The notes under the pieces were generated by a model. It made no database searches, had not been told where the DNA came from, and worked only from the letters and a program-made list of their open reading frames with translations. A stretch of 64,000 bases of DNA from Zygnema cylindricum. Its lineage: Eukaryota; Streptophyta; Zygnematophyceae; Zygnematales; Zygnemataceae. The stretch covers positions 1 to 64,000 of the forward strand of contig JBBHKE010001120.1 of the NCBI GenBank assembly GCA_037447655.1. The letters are read 5' to 3'. A program made the position numbers and the translations under genes. Below, in pieces: positions 36,212 to 47,882 of this stretch (the first letter of the stretch is position 1; every line of letters begins with the position of its first letter).

Positions 36212-38140
36212 GTCGAGATTTGATGAAACGTAGTCGTTAAGTTGTTTTGTACGGCACGTGAAGTCGTCGTAGGTTTTAAGTGAATGTCACGTAGTCAATT
36301 ACGACCGTTGATTCGTTTAAGTAGGTCACAAGTTAAGATATTTATTTTACGTGAAACACAAGTAGCGTAGTTACCTACGTCATCCACACATATAAAATGT
36401 ACGCATGTTTGACATTGAATCATCAATCTACTGAATGATTCTCTCCAATTTTTCTCCAATTTTTCCCTGCTGCTATTTTTGCACTGAGTGCTTATTTTGT
36501 CGTGTAATTAATCTATTTTCCTCCTTGTTCAGTAATTAAGCTTGTCTTCTCATATAGAGAGTTGTTTTCCTTAGCCTCTTGTCTTGTGATTGATCGATCA
36601 TATGGCCACTTTTTTTGAATCTCAACAAAATTCAATCTATTTGATTTTCTATTTTTCCATATCTATTCCCCTCTACTTTTTGTATGAGAATAATGACTAT
36701 ATGTAATATTCAACAAAAAAAACAAATAAATGAAACACACAAGAGGTGTAGACTAAAAGAATGCTTAAAAACAAAAGAGTGTACAATCATAGAAAAAATA
36801 CAGCATCGTAACCGCATTACAGGAATTGAAAATTTTAAATGCCTATGTTGATATATTATTATTTATGCACATTGATTATAACTTGGTAACATTGAAAATT
36901 ATAAACTTCAACTGAATTGTAGGGATGTGGATTGCATCGGTAAAAACGACGCCCTCTCTAACACATTTTTTGGGCTGATATTTGCAAGTTCACATTAATT
37001 TTTGAATACATGTTATGAACATAAATAATTATCTATATATACACACACAAACACATTCTCTCTCTCCCTCTCTCTCCCTCCCTCTCTCTTTATAGGATCT
37101 TTACAATAAAATAAAACTAAGTGCAAATGCAAGCGGAAGCATAAAAGATAAAACACACACAAGAGGAAGATAACCCCAAGGAAGCCAATATATTCCGCGG
37201 ATAACTTTTCTTATATAATTTTCCTCACACCCTCAAAACACTCTCACTTCTAACCCCTCTTAATCATATAAAAGATAGTCTTTACTAACGTCCTCTAACT
37301 CCTCAAGAAACACCACAAAACACCACACATCTATCAAACTCCCTTTAACTCCTTGAACTCTTTCATAATCTACAAGGAGGATCAACTCTCACTCAATTGA
37401 TAAAAAACCTCTCTATCACTACGCCTCAAAATACTCCTTCAAACGTCACCTAACAACACCAAATCAACCGTACATTAAACGCGCACTAAGCGCCTACCAA
37501 TGAAACTACACCAATACGTAACACAACACGGTACACGAAAGTACACTTCAAACATATTCAACCTGGAGACTTGACCGACGCCAAACAGAATCTCCAAAAG
37601 AATCACCTGCGTAGAATACGCACACCTTAAACAACAATCGTACAACGAATCACACTGGATCAAGTATGTAGTCACCTCGAAACATCATTGCTTTTCGTAC
37701 ACGATCAAATGGTACGTACGCGAACGTCAACCAAAACTTCATGACAAAGTGAAACGATATCGGCTGTACTATTTTATGCCGCAACCGAAAGGAGAGAAAC
37801 CTCAAGACCTCAAACAAACCAACAAGTACCTAAGTATGAATAAACCAATAAGACGCAAGACCTCAAATGAACCGCAAGTATCTAAGTAAAAATCAACCAA
37901 TAACACACAGTGCCCGCGCGCGCTTGAAACGTACTACGACAGAGTACTTCCCCAGAACAAAGATCACTCCGATCACGACGACACATAACCATACAGCGAC
38001 CAAGACCCTCCGTACAAACACTTAAATAGGACAAGACACAAATAACTCCGACGCACAAAATTAACACTTCAACATAGTGTACAATGATTTCTAAACATAC
38101 AACCGACGCAAAGACAAATCCCACAATGTAAAATCTAACA
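36212..38140. other. AT-rich region without recognised genes
   Basis: There is a short CT microsatellite near 37058-37090 and a two-copy direct repeat of about 55 bp at about 37798-37905 (AAGACCTCAAA...CCAATAA). Otherwise I see no gene, RNA or transposon hallmark. Confidence 0.5.
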
Positions 38141-38982
38141 TCTCCCTCTCCCCCTCTCCACCTCTCCCCCTCTCCCCCTCTCCCCCTCTCCCCCTCTCCC
38201 CCTCTCTCCCTCTCCCCCCCGCCCTCCGCCTCTACGCCTCTCCCCCTCTCCCCCTCTCCCCCTCTCCCCCTCTCCCCCTCTCCCTCTCTCCCCATCTCCT
38301 CCTCTCCCCCTCTCCCCCTCTCCCCCTCTCCCCCTCTCCCCCTCTCCCCCTCTCCCCCTCTCCCCCTCTCCCCCTCTCCCCCTCTCCCCCTCTCCCCCTC
38401 TCCCCCTCTCCCCCTCTCCCCCTCTCCCCCTCTCCCCCTCCCCCCTCAACCCATCTACCCCTCTACCCCCCTCCCCCTCTCCCCCTCTCCCCCTCTCCCC
38501 CTCTCCCCCTCTCCCCCTCTCCCCCTCTCCCCCTCTCCCCCTCACCCCCTCTCCCCCTCTCCCCCTCTCCCCCTCTCCCCCTCTCCCCCTCTCCCCCTCT
38601 CCCCCTCTCCCCTTCTCCCCCTCCCCCTCTCCCCCTCTCCCTCTCTCCCCCTCTCCCCCTCTCCCCCTCTCCGCCTCTCCCTCTCCCCTCTCCCCCCCTC
38701 CCTCCCCCCTCCCCCCCTCCCCCCTCTCCCTCTCCCCCTCTCCCCGTCCCTCTCTCCCTCTCCCTCTCCCTCTCCCTCTCCTCCTCCCTCTCCCCTTCCC
38801 TCTCCCTCTCCCTCTCCCTCTCCCGCTCCCGCTCTCCCTCTCCCTCTCCCTCTCCCTCTCTCCCTCTCCTTGTCCCTCTCCCTCTCCCTCTCTCCCTCTC
38901 CCTCTCCCTCTCCCTTTCCCTCTCCCTCTCCCTCTCCCTCTTCCTCTCCCTCTCGCTCTCCCTCTCCCTCCCTCTCCCTCCC
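38141..38982. repeat. CTCCCCCT octamer array grading into CTCCCT repeats
   Basis: From about 38141 to 38690 the plus strand is mainly repeats of the octamer CTCCCCCT, followed by a CTCCCT-rich part up to 38982. On the minus strand the G5 runs every 8 nt satisfy the G-quadruplex pattern many times over. The array stops exactly where a family A LTR end begins (38983). Open frames of up to 320 codons are artefacts. Confidence 0.95.
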
Positions 38983-39305
38983 TGAAATTGTATAGGCTCC
39001 ATTGCCACACAGAATTCGCAGATCCAAAAGAAGCTAATCTAGATAGTGCCGACTCCAAGTTGATATAAACCCAAATGATTAATCCATTGACAATCAAAAC
39101 CCCAATACACCTTCACCCCAGTGAAGAGAAGACCTTCTGTGTGCTCAGTTCCACCACAGAATGCAAAGCTTGAATATGTGTTTTGGACAATATTCCCCAC
39201 TTTAACTTTCCCACTGAATAAGTGCCACCCTGGCACGGAAAGACTCTGACCGACTACAACCCTGTGTAGCTTGGAATTCCTTGAGTCCGCAGCAAAAAGA
39301 ATCAT
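38983..39305 (-). mobile_element. Family A LTR 3' fragment
   Basis: On the minus strand it matches the last 320 bp of family A LTRs (GCTGCGGACTC...GGTTTATATCAACTTGGAG...TTTCA). It is joined head-to-head to the next fragment. Confidence 0.8.
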
Positions 39306-39425
39306 TGGGGTTCTGACTGTCAAGGGGTCAGTCACTTGGGTTTATATTAACTTGGAGTCGGCACTATCTAGATTAGCTTCTTTTGGATCTGCATACTCTG
39401 AGGGCCAATGGAGGTCTCAGAGTTT
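39306..39425 (+). mobile_element. Family A LTR end in inverted orientation
   Basis: Plus-strand copy of the final 120 bp of a family A LTR, ending AGAGTTTCA. Together with the preceding fragment it makes a partial inverted repeat. Confidence 0.75.
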
Positions 39426-40100
39426 CATGGTCTGCCTACTCACGACTACCTACTACTAAACCCTAGTCTAATAGGAACACTATATAGTACAAGAAGGTAC
39501 GATGGGCGATGTACTTATTGTACGGCCATTGTACGACATGGTATACAAGGTGACATTTGCCAAATCGGGAGCCATGGTTCCTCCTCCCATCTTCTCCAAT
39601 ATCAAATAATGTGGCGCCACGTGGTACCCCGTGAGGCTATCCCCAAAGGCCACCGAAAGCTTATTGTGGGTGGAGGCTATAATGGTGGCCGTCCGATCAG
39701 TTGTATTTATACGGCTTCGATGCGCTTCCATGCATGAAGTGATTAATGCGCGTTTTCGTTAGTCTGCTGCGAATTAGTCCTTTAGATCAATAGATATATA
39801 TGCGTGAAACATATCATGATCTTTTTGTCAGTGCCTTAATGGATAAGGTTAATGTCTACATAGTAATCTGCAGACCCTAGTTCAAATCCGGCCAGATGCA
39901 CTATTTTACTAAAACTAGTAAAATACCTTCTAATTCATTCTGCCTCCTTCTAAATGACGCAGCAGCCATGGCCTGCCTTTGATCCTCTCTTTCTCTCTCT
40001 TTACATTCTAACTAAAATATAGACGTGAACTATTAATCACCTTTTTCCAAGACTCTATTTATTTTTCCAATACAGACCTAGAAAATACATAAATTTCAAC
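39426..40100 (-). mobile_element. Truncated copia-type LTR
   Basis: On the minus strand it starts TGTTGAAATTTATGTATTTTC, like the LTRs of families A and C. It shares motifs such as ACGTGGCGCCAC and GTCGTACAATGGCCGTACA. A tRNA-like stretch (about 39829-39903, box B-like AGTTCAAATCC on plus) lies inside. The 3' end is missing. Confidence 0.7.
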
Positions 40101-40185
40101 ACTCCCTCTCCCCTTCCTCCCCTCCGCCCCTCCGCCCCTCCGCCCCTCCGCCACTCCGCCACTCGTCCTCTCCCTCTCTCTCCCT
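40101..40185. repeat. CCCCTCCG-rich short repeat between two LTR starts
   Basis: This pyrimidine tract occupies the place of the polypurine tract of the preceding minus-strand LTR and ends where a family B LTR begins. Confidence 0.7.
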
Positions 40186-40267
40186 TGTTGGTTTTAAAGC
40201 TTTATCCTTAGTAGATAAGGCTGTGAGGGGAGGTTTATAACTTAGAATATTTTTGGGTCTTTGAAGT
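40186..40267 (+). mobile_element. Family B LTR, first 82 bp (split by element C)
   Basis: TGTTGGTTTTAAAGCTTTAT begins the LTR, which breaks at GAAGT and resumes at 47883. An uninterrupted copy of the same junction is at 52231 onward. Confidence 0.85.
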
Positions 40268-41314
40268 TGCAATTCTGTGTCCTCCATTGGACCACAGAAT
40301 ACATGAAGCCTCTAGATAGTATTTAACTAACCCACATCAAGCCACAACCACTGCTCTCCAAGAAGGCAAAATGACAGTTTGACTGCACCCCTATGTAGCC
40401 TGGACTCCCTTGAGTCCGTAGCAAAAATAATCATTGAAAACGGCCAACCAGCCAATAAGTTATGAGGCAGTAAAAATGCCAATTTGTACAAACTCTCAAA
40501 GGGAGAGGTGACTACCTACCAAAATTTTCTAAGTCCTGATTCCCTCTAATAACTTCTATCTATTGAAGTACGAACCAATCAGATTACTGTACCGTACCAA
40601 AAAGTACTACTGCCGGTGTACCTTTTGTACGGCCTATGTACGACAAGGCTATTAAGCGGACGCATGTCTGCTTTTCACTCGTCCGTACATTCCTCGGAAT
40701 TCCTATGACAGAATGTCATCCCTCCACGTGGCTCTAGGTCATGCCACGTCACAAAACGCCAAAGTGACCACTCCGGGATTCCAGCGATGATGTGCGCCGT
40801 TGGATTCGCAGCGAGACGCAATCCTAGCCGTTATAAATACTTGCGCGATATTTGTTTCGCTGTCAAAACAAAATGCATGGTATTCGTTTTGAAAAAATGT
40901 CGTACTTCGTACTTTCATAAAACTGTATCTATGCAGGCCGTATACAGTTTTAGTTAAATGAATGTGTTCCTCCTTATAGATATATATATATATATATCTA
41001 TCACATACTATAGCATTTAGCATTGGTCCTAGTCTAATAGGATAAAATTGACCGCTATCGACCAACTTGACGAACCGAAGGTACCGGGATCAAATCCCGG
41101 GTCCGTCAGATATAATTTTTAGTAACCTACTAAAAATAACTGCCTGTTTGAATTAGGGCAGCCATGGATCAACCTCCCTCTCTATCCTTTAGTGACTACA
41201 ACAAGTATGGGGGCTAGAGAGAGGAGGTGGAGGGAGGTTGTCCGTCCTTTTTCTTTTCTTTTATACTAACCTATTAAACCTAGAAAATACTCTAGAAATC
41301 TATTATTTTCAACA
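40268..41314 (-). repeat. 3' LTR of element C
   Basis: 1047 bp. On the minus strand it starts TGTTGAAAATAATAG and ends CACAGAATTGCA. An (AT)n run lies near 40980-40998. The polypurine tract AAAATAAAGGGAG lies immediately upstream (plus 41315-41327). Confidence 0.95.
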
Positions 41315-41327
41315 CTCCCTTTATTTT

Positions 41328-42835
41328 CTAGTCTAATTTTAATTTTTCTTTCAACCCGCATTTTTCCCGACAATATTTTAATTTAGGAGAGGGCACAGGT
41401 TTGGTCATCATGTCAGCCACCATTTCTTCATCAGGTCTATACACAAGATTTAGAATTTTATTTTCAACTTTTTCTCTTACGAAGCTTAATCTTATGTCCA
41501 TATGTTTTGCTTTAAAATGGTGTTTTTGATTGGCTCCAATTGGGATTGCAGCTTGATTATCGCAAAAGATTTATGCACTCCCTCCTTTCATACATCCCAG
41601 TTCTTGCAACAATGACTTCACCCACATTAGTTCTTTTACAGCAGAACAAGACGCCATATACTCAGCCTCCATAGTAGACTGAGCAACCACCTTTTGTTGC
41701 TTACTGCTCCAACAACAAGCACCTTCCCCCACATACAAAACATATCCAGAAGTGCATCTTTTCATAGGTGCATCCCCATAACTGGCATCACTCCAAGTGC
41801 TGATATCAGTGTGCTCCCCTCTCAAATGCAACCATAATTCTCTGGTTCCAACCAGATATCTCATGACTCTCTTCGCTGCCTCCCAGTCTTTTTTTCTATG
41901 ATCATTAAGACTTCTACTGAGTACTCCAACTGCTACCGTTATGTCGGCCTGGTACAGTTCATATAGTAGATCAAACTTCCAACGACCTGTCTATAAGGGA
42001 TAGATTTTATAAACTCTTTCTCCTCTGGACTCATGTGATTGTCTAAGATCATCACTCCTCCTTCTACACTCCCATCACTTATTTTTTTCAAGTCCATGGG
42101 AGTGGTACAACTGTTAGCATTTTCCATCTGGAATTTCTCAAGTATATTACCTATTGCTTGTTTCTGAGTAAGTATGATAATCCTCTTCCCCCTATCTCTC
42201 TCCATTTGGATCCCCAAAATATATTTTGCCTCCCCTAAATCCTTCATATCAAATTTGCCCCTAAGATCTTTCTTCATCCTATTGATCTTCTCCAAAGACT
42301 TATTCAACACCAGCAGATCATCCACATAAATTGCAATATAAATGACACCATTCTCATCTTCAAACTTATAGATAGAATGGTCAGAGCTGATCCGGATATA
42401 TCCCTGATCGGTGAGAAACTCATCTAGTTTCTTATTCCAGTGTCAGGGAGCCTGCTTTAGTCCATATAAGGATTTTATGAGCCTGCAGACTTTGCTCTCC
42501 TCTCCTTCTTCCACGAACCCCTCGGGTTGCATCATGAAAATTTCTTCCTCTAACTCACCATTAAGAAAAGCTGACTTAATGTCCATCTGGTGGATTTCCA
42601 TGTCTTCCGCTGCTGCTAGACTGAGGAGAATCTTTACTGAGGGGAACCGAACAACTGGAGTAAAGGTCTCCTCATAGTCAATCCCCTCTTTTTGAGTAAA
42701 CCCCTTTGTTACCAATCGAGCCTTATATCTCTCAATGGTATTATCTGGGTTCAGTTTTAGTTTAAATACCCATTTACACCTAATAGGTTTTCTGTCTGGA
42801 GGACAATCCGCTAATTCCCAAGTATTTTCTTCCAT
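41328..42835 (-). pseudogene. Element C reverse transcriptase and RNase H
   Basis: Copia polymerase: WELADCPPDRKPIRCKWVFK, GFTQKEGIDYEETFTPVVRF, MDIKSAFLNGELEE (motif A aspartate), SLYGLKQAP, then YVDDLLVL (intact YVDD), LGEAKYILGIQ. RNase H follows: WSDASYGD, AQSTMEAEYMA, FCDNQAAI and VADMMTKPVPSPKL. Stops include TGA after LKQAP (the following residue would normally be basic) and one before IFCDNQ. No active enzyme can be made from it. Confidence 0.9.
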
Positions 42836-44040
42836 GATAAAGCCATCTCATCATTTATGGCTCTAATCCATCTTTCTTTCTCTGGACTATTCACTGCCTC
42901 CGAGTAAGACTGAGGCTCATCTGATGAGATAGCTTAGTTACCTTATGAGCCGTTTGTTTTTCCTGTATCGTTTTGCTGCTCCTCCTTCCTCCCTCAAACT
43001 CTGAAGTTGGAATGGATGGAAGTCTTGGATTTCTTCTCACTATCTCATCGGCTCCCCTATCCATGGAAGCCGGTTCTTGTCCCGCTTCTTCTATCTCCTC
43101 GAAGTCTATAGGAGTATGTGAGGTTTCCGGTGAGTCTCCAGTATCTTGGATCTCCCCTGAATCTGCAATCACGGTTTCACTCATGTCCGTTTCGGGAACG
43201 ACCGAGTTCTCCTCACTGTCGGACTCAAATCTGATTCTTATCTTCTTTGTATATTTGAAGGGGTCAAATGACTTCCCTTCATCCATGACAACTAAGTGTT
43301 TGACCAGAATTCTATCTTTCTTTGCTAAGTCATAGACTTTATATCCCTTAACATCCTCGTCATATCCCACAAAGTATCCAAGTTTTCCCTTAGCATCTAG
43401 TTTCCAGTTTTTCCTATCCGTGTCAAGACTGTAAACTTCGCTACTGAATACTTTAAGGTGTGAGATATCTGGTTTCCTTCCAACCCATCTCTTATATGTT
43501 ATCATTCGCTTTATAGCTGAGGTAAAGACTCTATTTTTAATGTAGTTCGCATAGTTTATTGCTTCTGCCCAAAATCTCTTTCCTATTTTCTTGTCTGCCA
43601 ACATACTACATGCACTATCTCCTAGTGTTCGATTCAACCTCTCAACTACCCCATTTTGTTCCGGGTTATATAGTACTGTTTTCTGGTGCAGCACTCCCTC
43701 ATCTCTCAGATATTCCTCAAACTGGTTAGAGGTATATTCCCCCCCATTATCACTCCTTATCCTTTTAATAGGGGTTTCATGCAACTTCTCACTCTAGGCT
43801 TTATATTCTTTGAAGTAAGTTGATGCCTCAGACTTTGTTTTTAGAAAGCAGACTCTATAGTATCTAGACCAGTCATCGGTTATTGTCATAATAAACCTCT
43901 TTCCTCTAACCGAAGGTACTTTTGCTGGTCCCCAAATATATGTGTGGACCAAGTCTAACACTTTCTCACCTGTATATGTGGCGGCTTTGGGAAAGGGAAG
44001 TCTGTGAGCCTTACCTTGAACACAACCAATACAATCATCC
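42836..44040 (-). pseudogene. Element C integrase
   Basis: It carries CIGCVQGKAHRLPFPK (end of the HHCC zinc region), the core with IKRIRSDNGGEYTSNQFEEY and ENGVVERLNRT-like QNGVVERLNRT, and the C-terminal region HLVVMDEGKSFDPF. The first catalytic Asp of the D-D-E triad is replaced: LVHTYIWGPAKVPS has Tyr where the family has Asp. A stop after KEYKA splits the core. The N-terminal part lies beyond the inserted solo LTR. Confidence 0.88.
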
Positions 44041-45148
44041 TGTTGTCCATAGCCTATTTCAGCCATGGACTACACTCGGAAGCCCCACAGACTACCCCAT
44101 AAACAGCTGTGTTTCAGACGACACAGATTACTCCACAATAAACAAAATGGTCCCAAACTGCACCAATATGCAGTATACCATATACACTGTAAACTCCCAA
44201 AGTTACAGCCAAATCCACCAAGGTATCTTGAAGATATAAGCTCCAGAGTTTCCCAAATGTAGCGTGACAGCTTCACAAACTAGCCACTTAGACTGTTCAC
44301 AGAATCTTATAGAGATACTGGAATACAATGAAACTTCACACACATATAGATTCTATATCATAGAATAACTCCACAAATTTTTACATGAAAGCACCAATCA
44401 GAGTGATTACACCAACAGGTCAAAGATGCAGAAAATAGTCTGCCATAGCTTTGATTAACTTGATTGTGATACTCAAATTATTCTAAGTCCTACAAGTTAT
44501 ACTCAGAGAGTTCACTACTAAATGTACGGAGGCATACCAGCCGTACGGTATCTACTATCTAACTAAACTATTGTAAGTATACCCGAATAGTTCAAGGTAT
44601 GTTAGACCGACAAATCTACACTAATAACTAATTAGCAAAAAGACACACCTATGTTGTACATAATATTTACACCGACATCTCCACAATCTTCGTACGTTAA
44701 AAACCAAGCTACCACTAAGTAACCACTAAACAGATATCATTACTCAAAACTATACAAGTCACATTATCCGCAGCTGCGTCAGCTGCTTTGTCCATGCGGA
44801 TCATATCAAGGTAACCGCAGCTGCGTTGACTCGTCTGCGTCGCAGCTGCTCCGTACCGGCGGCGCATATTCATCCAAAGTAACCGCAGTTGCGTTGTCCT
44901 GTTTGCGTCGCAACTGCGCCGTATCGGCGGTGCCTGTTTCAACATTTCGTTTATTCCACATCGGATCGCTTCGCGATCCGCCGTCCATTTGTCAATGCTT
45001 GTACCCACCACTCACTGAGTCTTTTACATCACTTAAATTATATGTATTTGTTCGCTCCCCCAATCCATGAATCCATTCGAACCTCCACATTAAATTCCAT
45101 AGCGCACGAACTGTCGCGTACGCACGAAACAAACTTTTCAAAACAACA
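44041..45148. mobile_element. Solo LTR, family D, in element C integrase
   Basis: 1108 bp beginning TGTTGTCCATAG and ending AAACAACA, flanked by perfect CATCC duplications (44036-44040 and 45149-45153). No internal region. A second copy with the same ends is at 56940-59410. The sequence near 44525-44545 (CGGAGGCATACCAGCCGTAC) is the empty counterpart of the site where a family A LTR inserted in that second copy. Confidence 0.92.
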
Positions 45149-45690
45149 CATCCATCATTTCATTATCCCCAAAATGAATGCCTTCTACTACCCGAAGCTT
45201 TTTCATTTCCCTCAACCTATCAAAATGCACATGCCCCAACCGCTTATGCCATATCATCAACTTAGGAACACCAACATAATAAGCATTCTTCTTTTCATTA
45301 CTCAGGTTAAGCCTAAACATTCCTTGGCTACCCTTATCTGCCGTGAAGTAAACTTGATCCCCATACTTAGCTGTAAAGACTCCCTTTCTAGTGAAGGAAT
45401 CAAACTTTTTGTCATCTAGCACAGACGTAGAGACAAGATTTTTACTTAGCTGAGGAATGTAGAGTACATCTGAGAATGTAAGTATAGAAGTCTTACCCTC
45501 CACTAAGACTTTCAGATCTACTGATCTCACTAGATTTGTAGTAACCACTCCCATCCCCATACTCTATTTCTACAGTAGGGATCTTTTTTAGCTTAGTGAA
45601 GAGTTCTTTATCACGACACATATGCATGGATGCACCTGAGTCGATAATCCATCATTCCTCTGGAGCTTCCCGAATTGCTCCAAAGGCACA
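45149..45690 (-). pseudogene. Element C protease and GAG-pre-integrase
   Basis: The aspartic protease motif WIIDSGASMHMC is present on the minus strand near 45610-45645, preceded by an in-frame TGA. Then come VLYIPQLSKNLVSTSVLDDK and the pre-integrase zinc part LMIWHKRLGHVHFDRLREMK. The solo LTR cuts the frame after NEMMDV. Confidence 0.85.
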
Positions 45691-45759
45691 CTTCTGTGTC
45701 TGAGGGATCTCCTTCTCCTCCAGGCTCTCGTCAAGAAAAAGCTCCCCATCCTCCTCAAA

Positions 45760-45882
45760 GGAATCATCCCTGGTTTCTCATGTCACTTTTGTAACCACAA
45801 GGAATCATCCCCAGTTTCTCATGTCACTTTTGTAACCACAAGGAATCATCCCCGGTTTCTCATGTCACTTTTGTAACCACAA
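45760..45882. repeat. Three tandem 41-bp units in gag-pol
   Basis: Units start GGAATCATCC at 45760, 45801 and 45842 and end AACCACAA. Because 41 is not a multiple of three, the extra copies change frame. Confidence 0.95.
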
Positions 45883-46833
45883 ATGCCTTTTTCTTCCCTC
45901 CGGAAAAACCCCCTCCACGATTCTCTTGGAGCCTTAGCTCCGATAGCTTGACACAATCTGCAATGAGGTGTCCTGACTTCTTGCAAAAATGACAAAGACC
46001 CTTAGGGGGCCTCGGCCCACTTTGAATGATCTATTTCCCCTTTGTAAGGTTTCTTCGGGTCCTTCCCCCATCAACCCCCTCTTGCTGCTAGAGCTTGAAT
46101 AATCTTCCCTCCTCTCCTAATCTCCATTGTGTTTTCCTGCACGAGTATCATCCTGACCACTGTGTTCCATTTCCATGAACTATCAAGCATTTCCTATACT
46201 CGGTACACTATGTTCTCAAACTCATGTGGTAACTTCATGATAAGAGTGTTAACTTTCATTTTCATTGTACCTGTCCACCCGGCACTTTCCATCTCCATAT
46301 ACAAACAAGAAAGATCATTACACTAATCTTACATCTTTCCTCCTTTGTAAGTGTAACTCATTAGCTTTTGCTCAGCCAACTGGAGCTCCTAAATAGTTCC
46401 AGCTCTATAAATTTCCACCAAACTCACCCACAACTCCTCGGCCTTGTAAATGTGAAGATGAGGAGTGGCCAAAGCTTGAGTGAGGTGCCTGAGAATGAAG
46501 TTCTTGGCAGCCATGTTTACATCCTCCCACATTTGAGTATCGTTCTCCGCGATCTTCACGGTCGCCGCTCCCGGTACTGTGGCAATAGGAGTAAGGGGTG
46601 TCTCCTTCCCTTTTCCCTTCTCGGACACACTGCTGTCCCCATCATCTGCCTCCTCCGCTGAGGCAACCGTTGCTGCAGGAAACCTTACTCCTCCAAATCT
46701 TGGTGTAGTTCTTGAAGGTGGACGTTTCACTTGTCCACTGACGATACCCCAGTATCGTTTTTTGCACAAAGCTCCCATCATCATGGTTTCCCAATAGATG
46801 AACCCAGATCTATTGAAGGTGGGTACCCTAGAG

Positions 46834-46848
46834 GGTGGGCCCATAACC
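46834..46848 (-). promoter_or_regulatory. Primer-binding site of element C (half initiator tRNA-Met)
   Basis: On the minus strand GGTTATGGGCCCACC directly follows the LTR end AATTGCA. It is the same site as in the gag-only element and is complementary to the anticodon arm of initiator tRNA-Met. Confidence 0.8.
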
Positions 46849-47882
46849 TGCAATTCTGTGTCCTCCATTGGACCACAGAATAGATGAAGCCTCTAGATAG
46901 TATTTAAGTAACCCACTTCAAGCCACAACCACTGGTTTCCATGAGGGCAAAATGACAGTTTGACCGCACCTCTATGTAGCTTGGACTCCCCTGAGTCCGT
47001 AGCAAAATGAATCACTAAAAACGGCCAACCAGCCGATAAGTTATGAGGCAGTAAAAATGCCAATTTGTACAAACTCTCAAAGGGAGAGGTGACTACCTAC
47101 CAAAATTTTCTAAGTCCTGATTCCCTCGTATAACTTCTATCTTGTGAAGTACGGACCAATCAGATTATTGTACCGTACCAAAAAGTACTACTGCCAGTGT
47201 ACCTTTTGTACGGCCTATGTACGACAAGGCTATTAAGCGGACGCGTGTCTGGTTTTCACTCGTCCATACATTCCTCGGAATTCCTATGACCGAATGTCAT
47301 CTCTCCACGTGGCTCCAGGTCATGCCACGTCACAAAACGCCAAAGTGACCACTCCGGGATTCCGGCGATGATGTGCGCCGTTGGATTCGCAGCGAGACGC
47401 AATCTTAGGCGTTATAAATACTTGCGCGATATTTGTTTCTCTCTCAAAACAAAATGCGTGATATTCGTTTTGAAAAAGTGTCGTACTTCGTACTTTCATA
47501 AAACTGTATCTATGCAAGCCGTATAAGTTAAATGAATGTGTTCCTCCTTATAGATATATATATATCTATCACATACTATAGCATTTAGCATTGGTCCTAG
47601 TCTAATAGGATAAAGCTGACCGCTATCGGCCAACTTGACGAACGGAAGGTACCGGGATCAAATCCCGGGTCCGTCAGGTATAATTTTTAGTAACCTACTA
47701 AAAATAACTGCTTGTTTGAACTAAGGCAGCCATGGATCAACCTCCCTCTCTATCCTTCAGTGACTACAACAAGTATGGGGGCTAGAGAGAGGAGGTGGAG
47801 GGAGGCTGTCCGTCCTTTTTCTTTTCTTTTATACTAACCTACTAAACCTAGAAAATACTTTAGAAATCTATTATTTTCAACA
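46849..47882 (-). repeat. 5' LTR of element C
   Basis: 1034 bp, closely matching the 3' LTR. The T-arm-like hairpin is at 47636-47676. The (AT)n run is shorter than in the 3' LTR. Confidence 0.95.

Larger units (their letters stand above)
45691..46868 (-). pseudogene. Element C gag
   Basis: The frame begins with ATG inside the LTR end (MEDTELQ), runs through the primer-binding site (VMGPPSRVP) and continues to FIYWETMMMGAL, an acidic/Ser linker, MWEDVNMAAKNFILRHLTQA and ELWVSLVEIYRAG before a stop. This is copia-type capsid. Farther on a zinc-knuckle C-terminal part (GHLIADC) lies next to a 41-bp triplication (45760-45882) that shifts the frame. Confidence 0.82.
40268..47882 (-). mobile_element. 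Copia element C, structurally complete, nested in a family B LTR
   Basis: On the minus strand: 5' LTR 46849-47882, half-tRNA-Met primer-binding site 46834-46848, gag, protease, integrase, reverse transcriptase, RNase H, polypurine tract, 3' LTR 40268-41314. A 5-bp target duplication GAAGT lies at 40263-40267 and 47883-47887. The order integrase before reverse transcriptase defines Ty1/copia. The element carries a solo LTR of family D (44041-45148) and many stops. Confidence 0.95.

Noticed and set aside
38135-39097. 320-codon Gly/Glu/Arg frame on the minus strand
   Set aside because: It is the octamer repeat read in frame; all three frames are open, and it runs into an LTR.
42973-43335. 120-codon plus-strand frame
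   Set aside because: Antisense shadow of the element C integrase-RT linker.
44889-45419. 176-codon plus-strand frame
   Set aside because: It spans the border of the family D LTR and antisense protease coding and has no recognisable domain.
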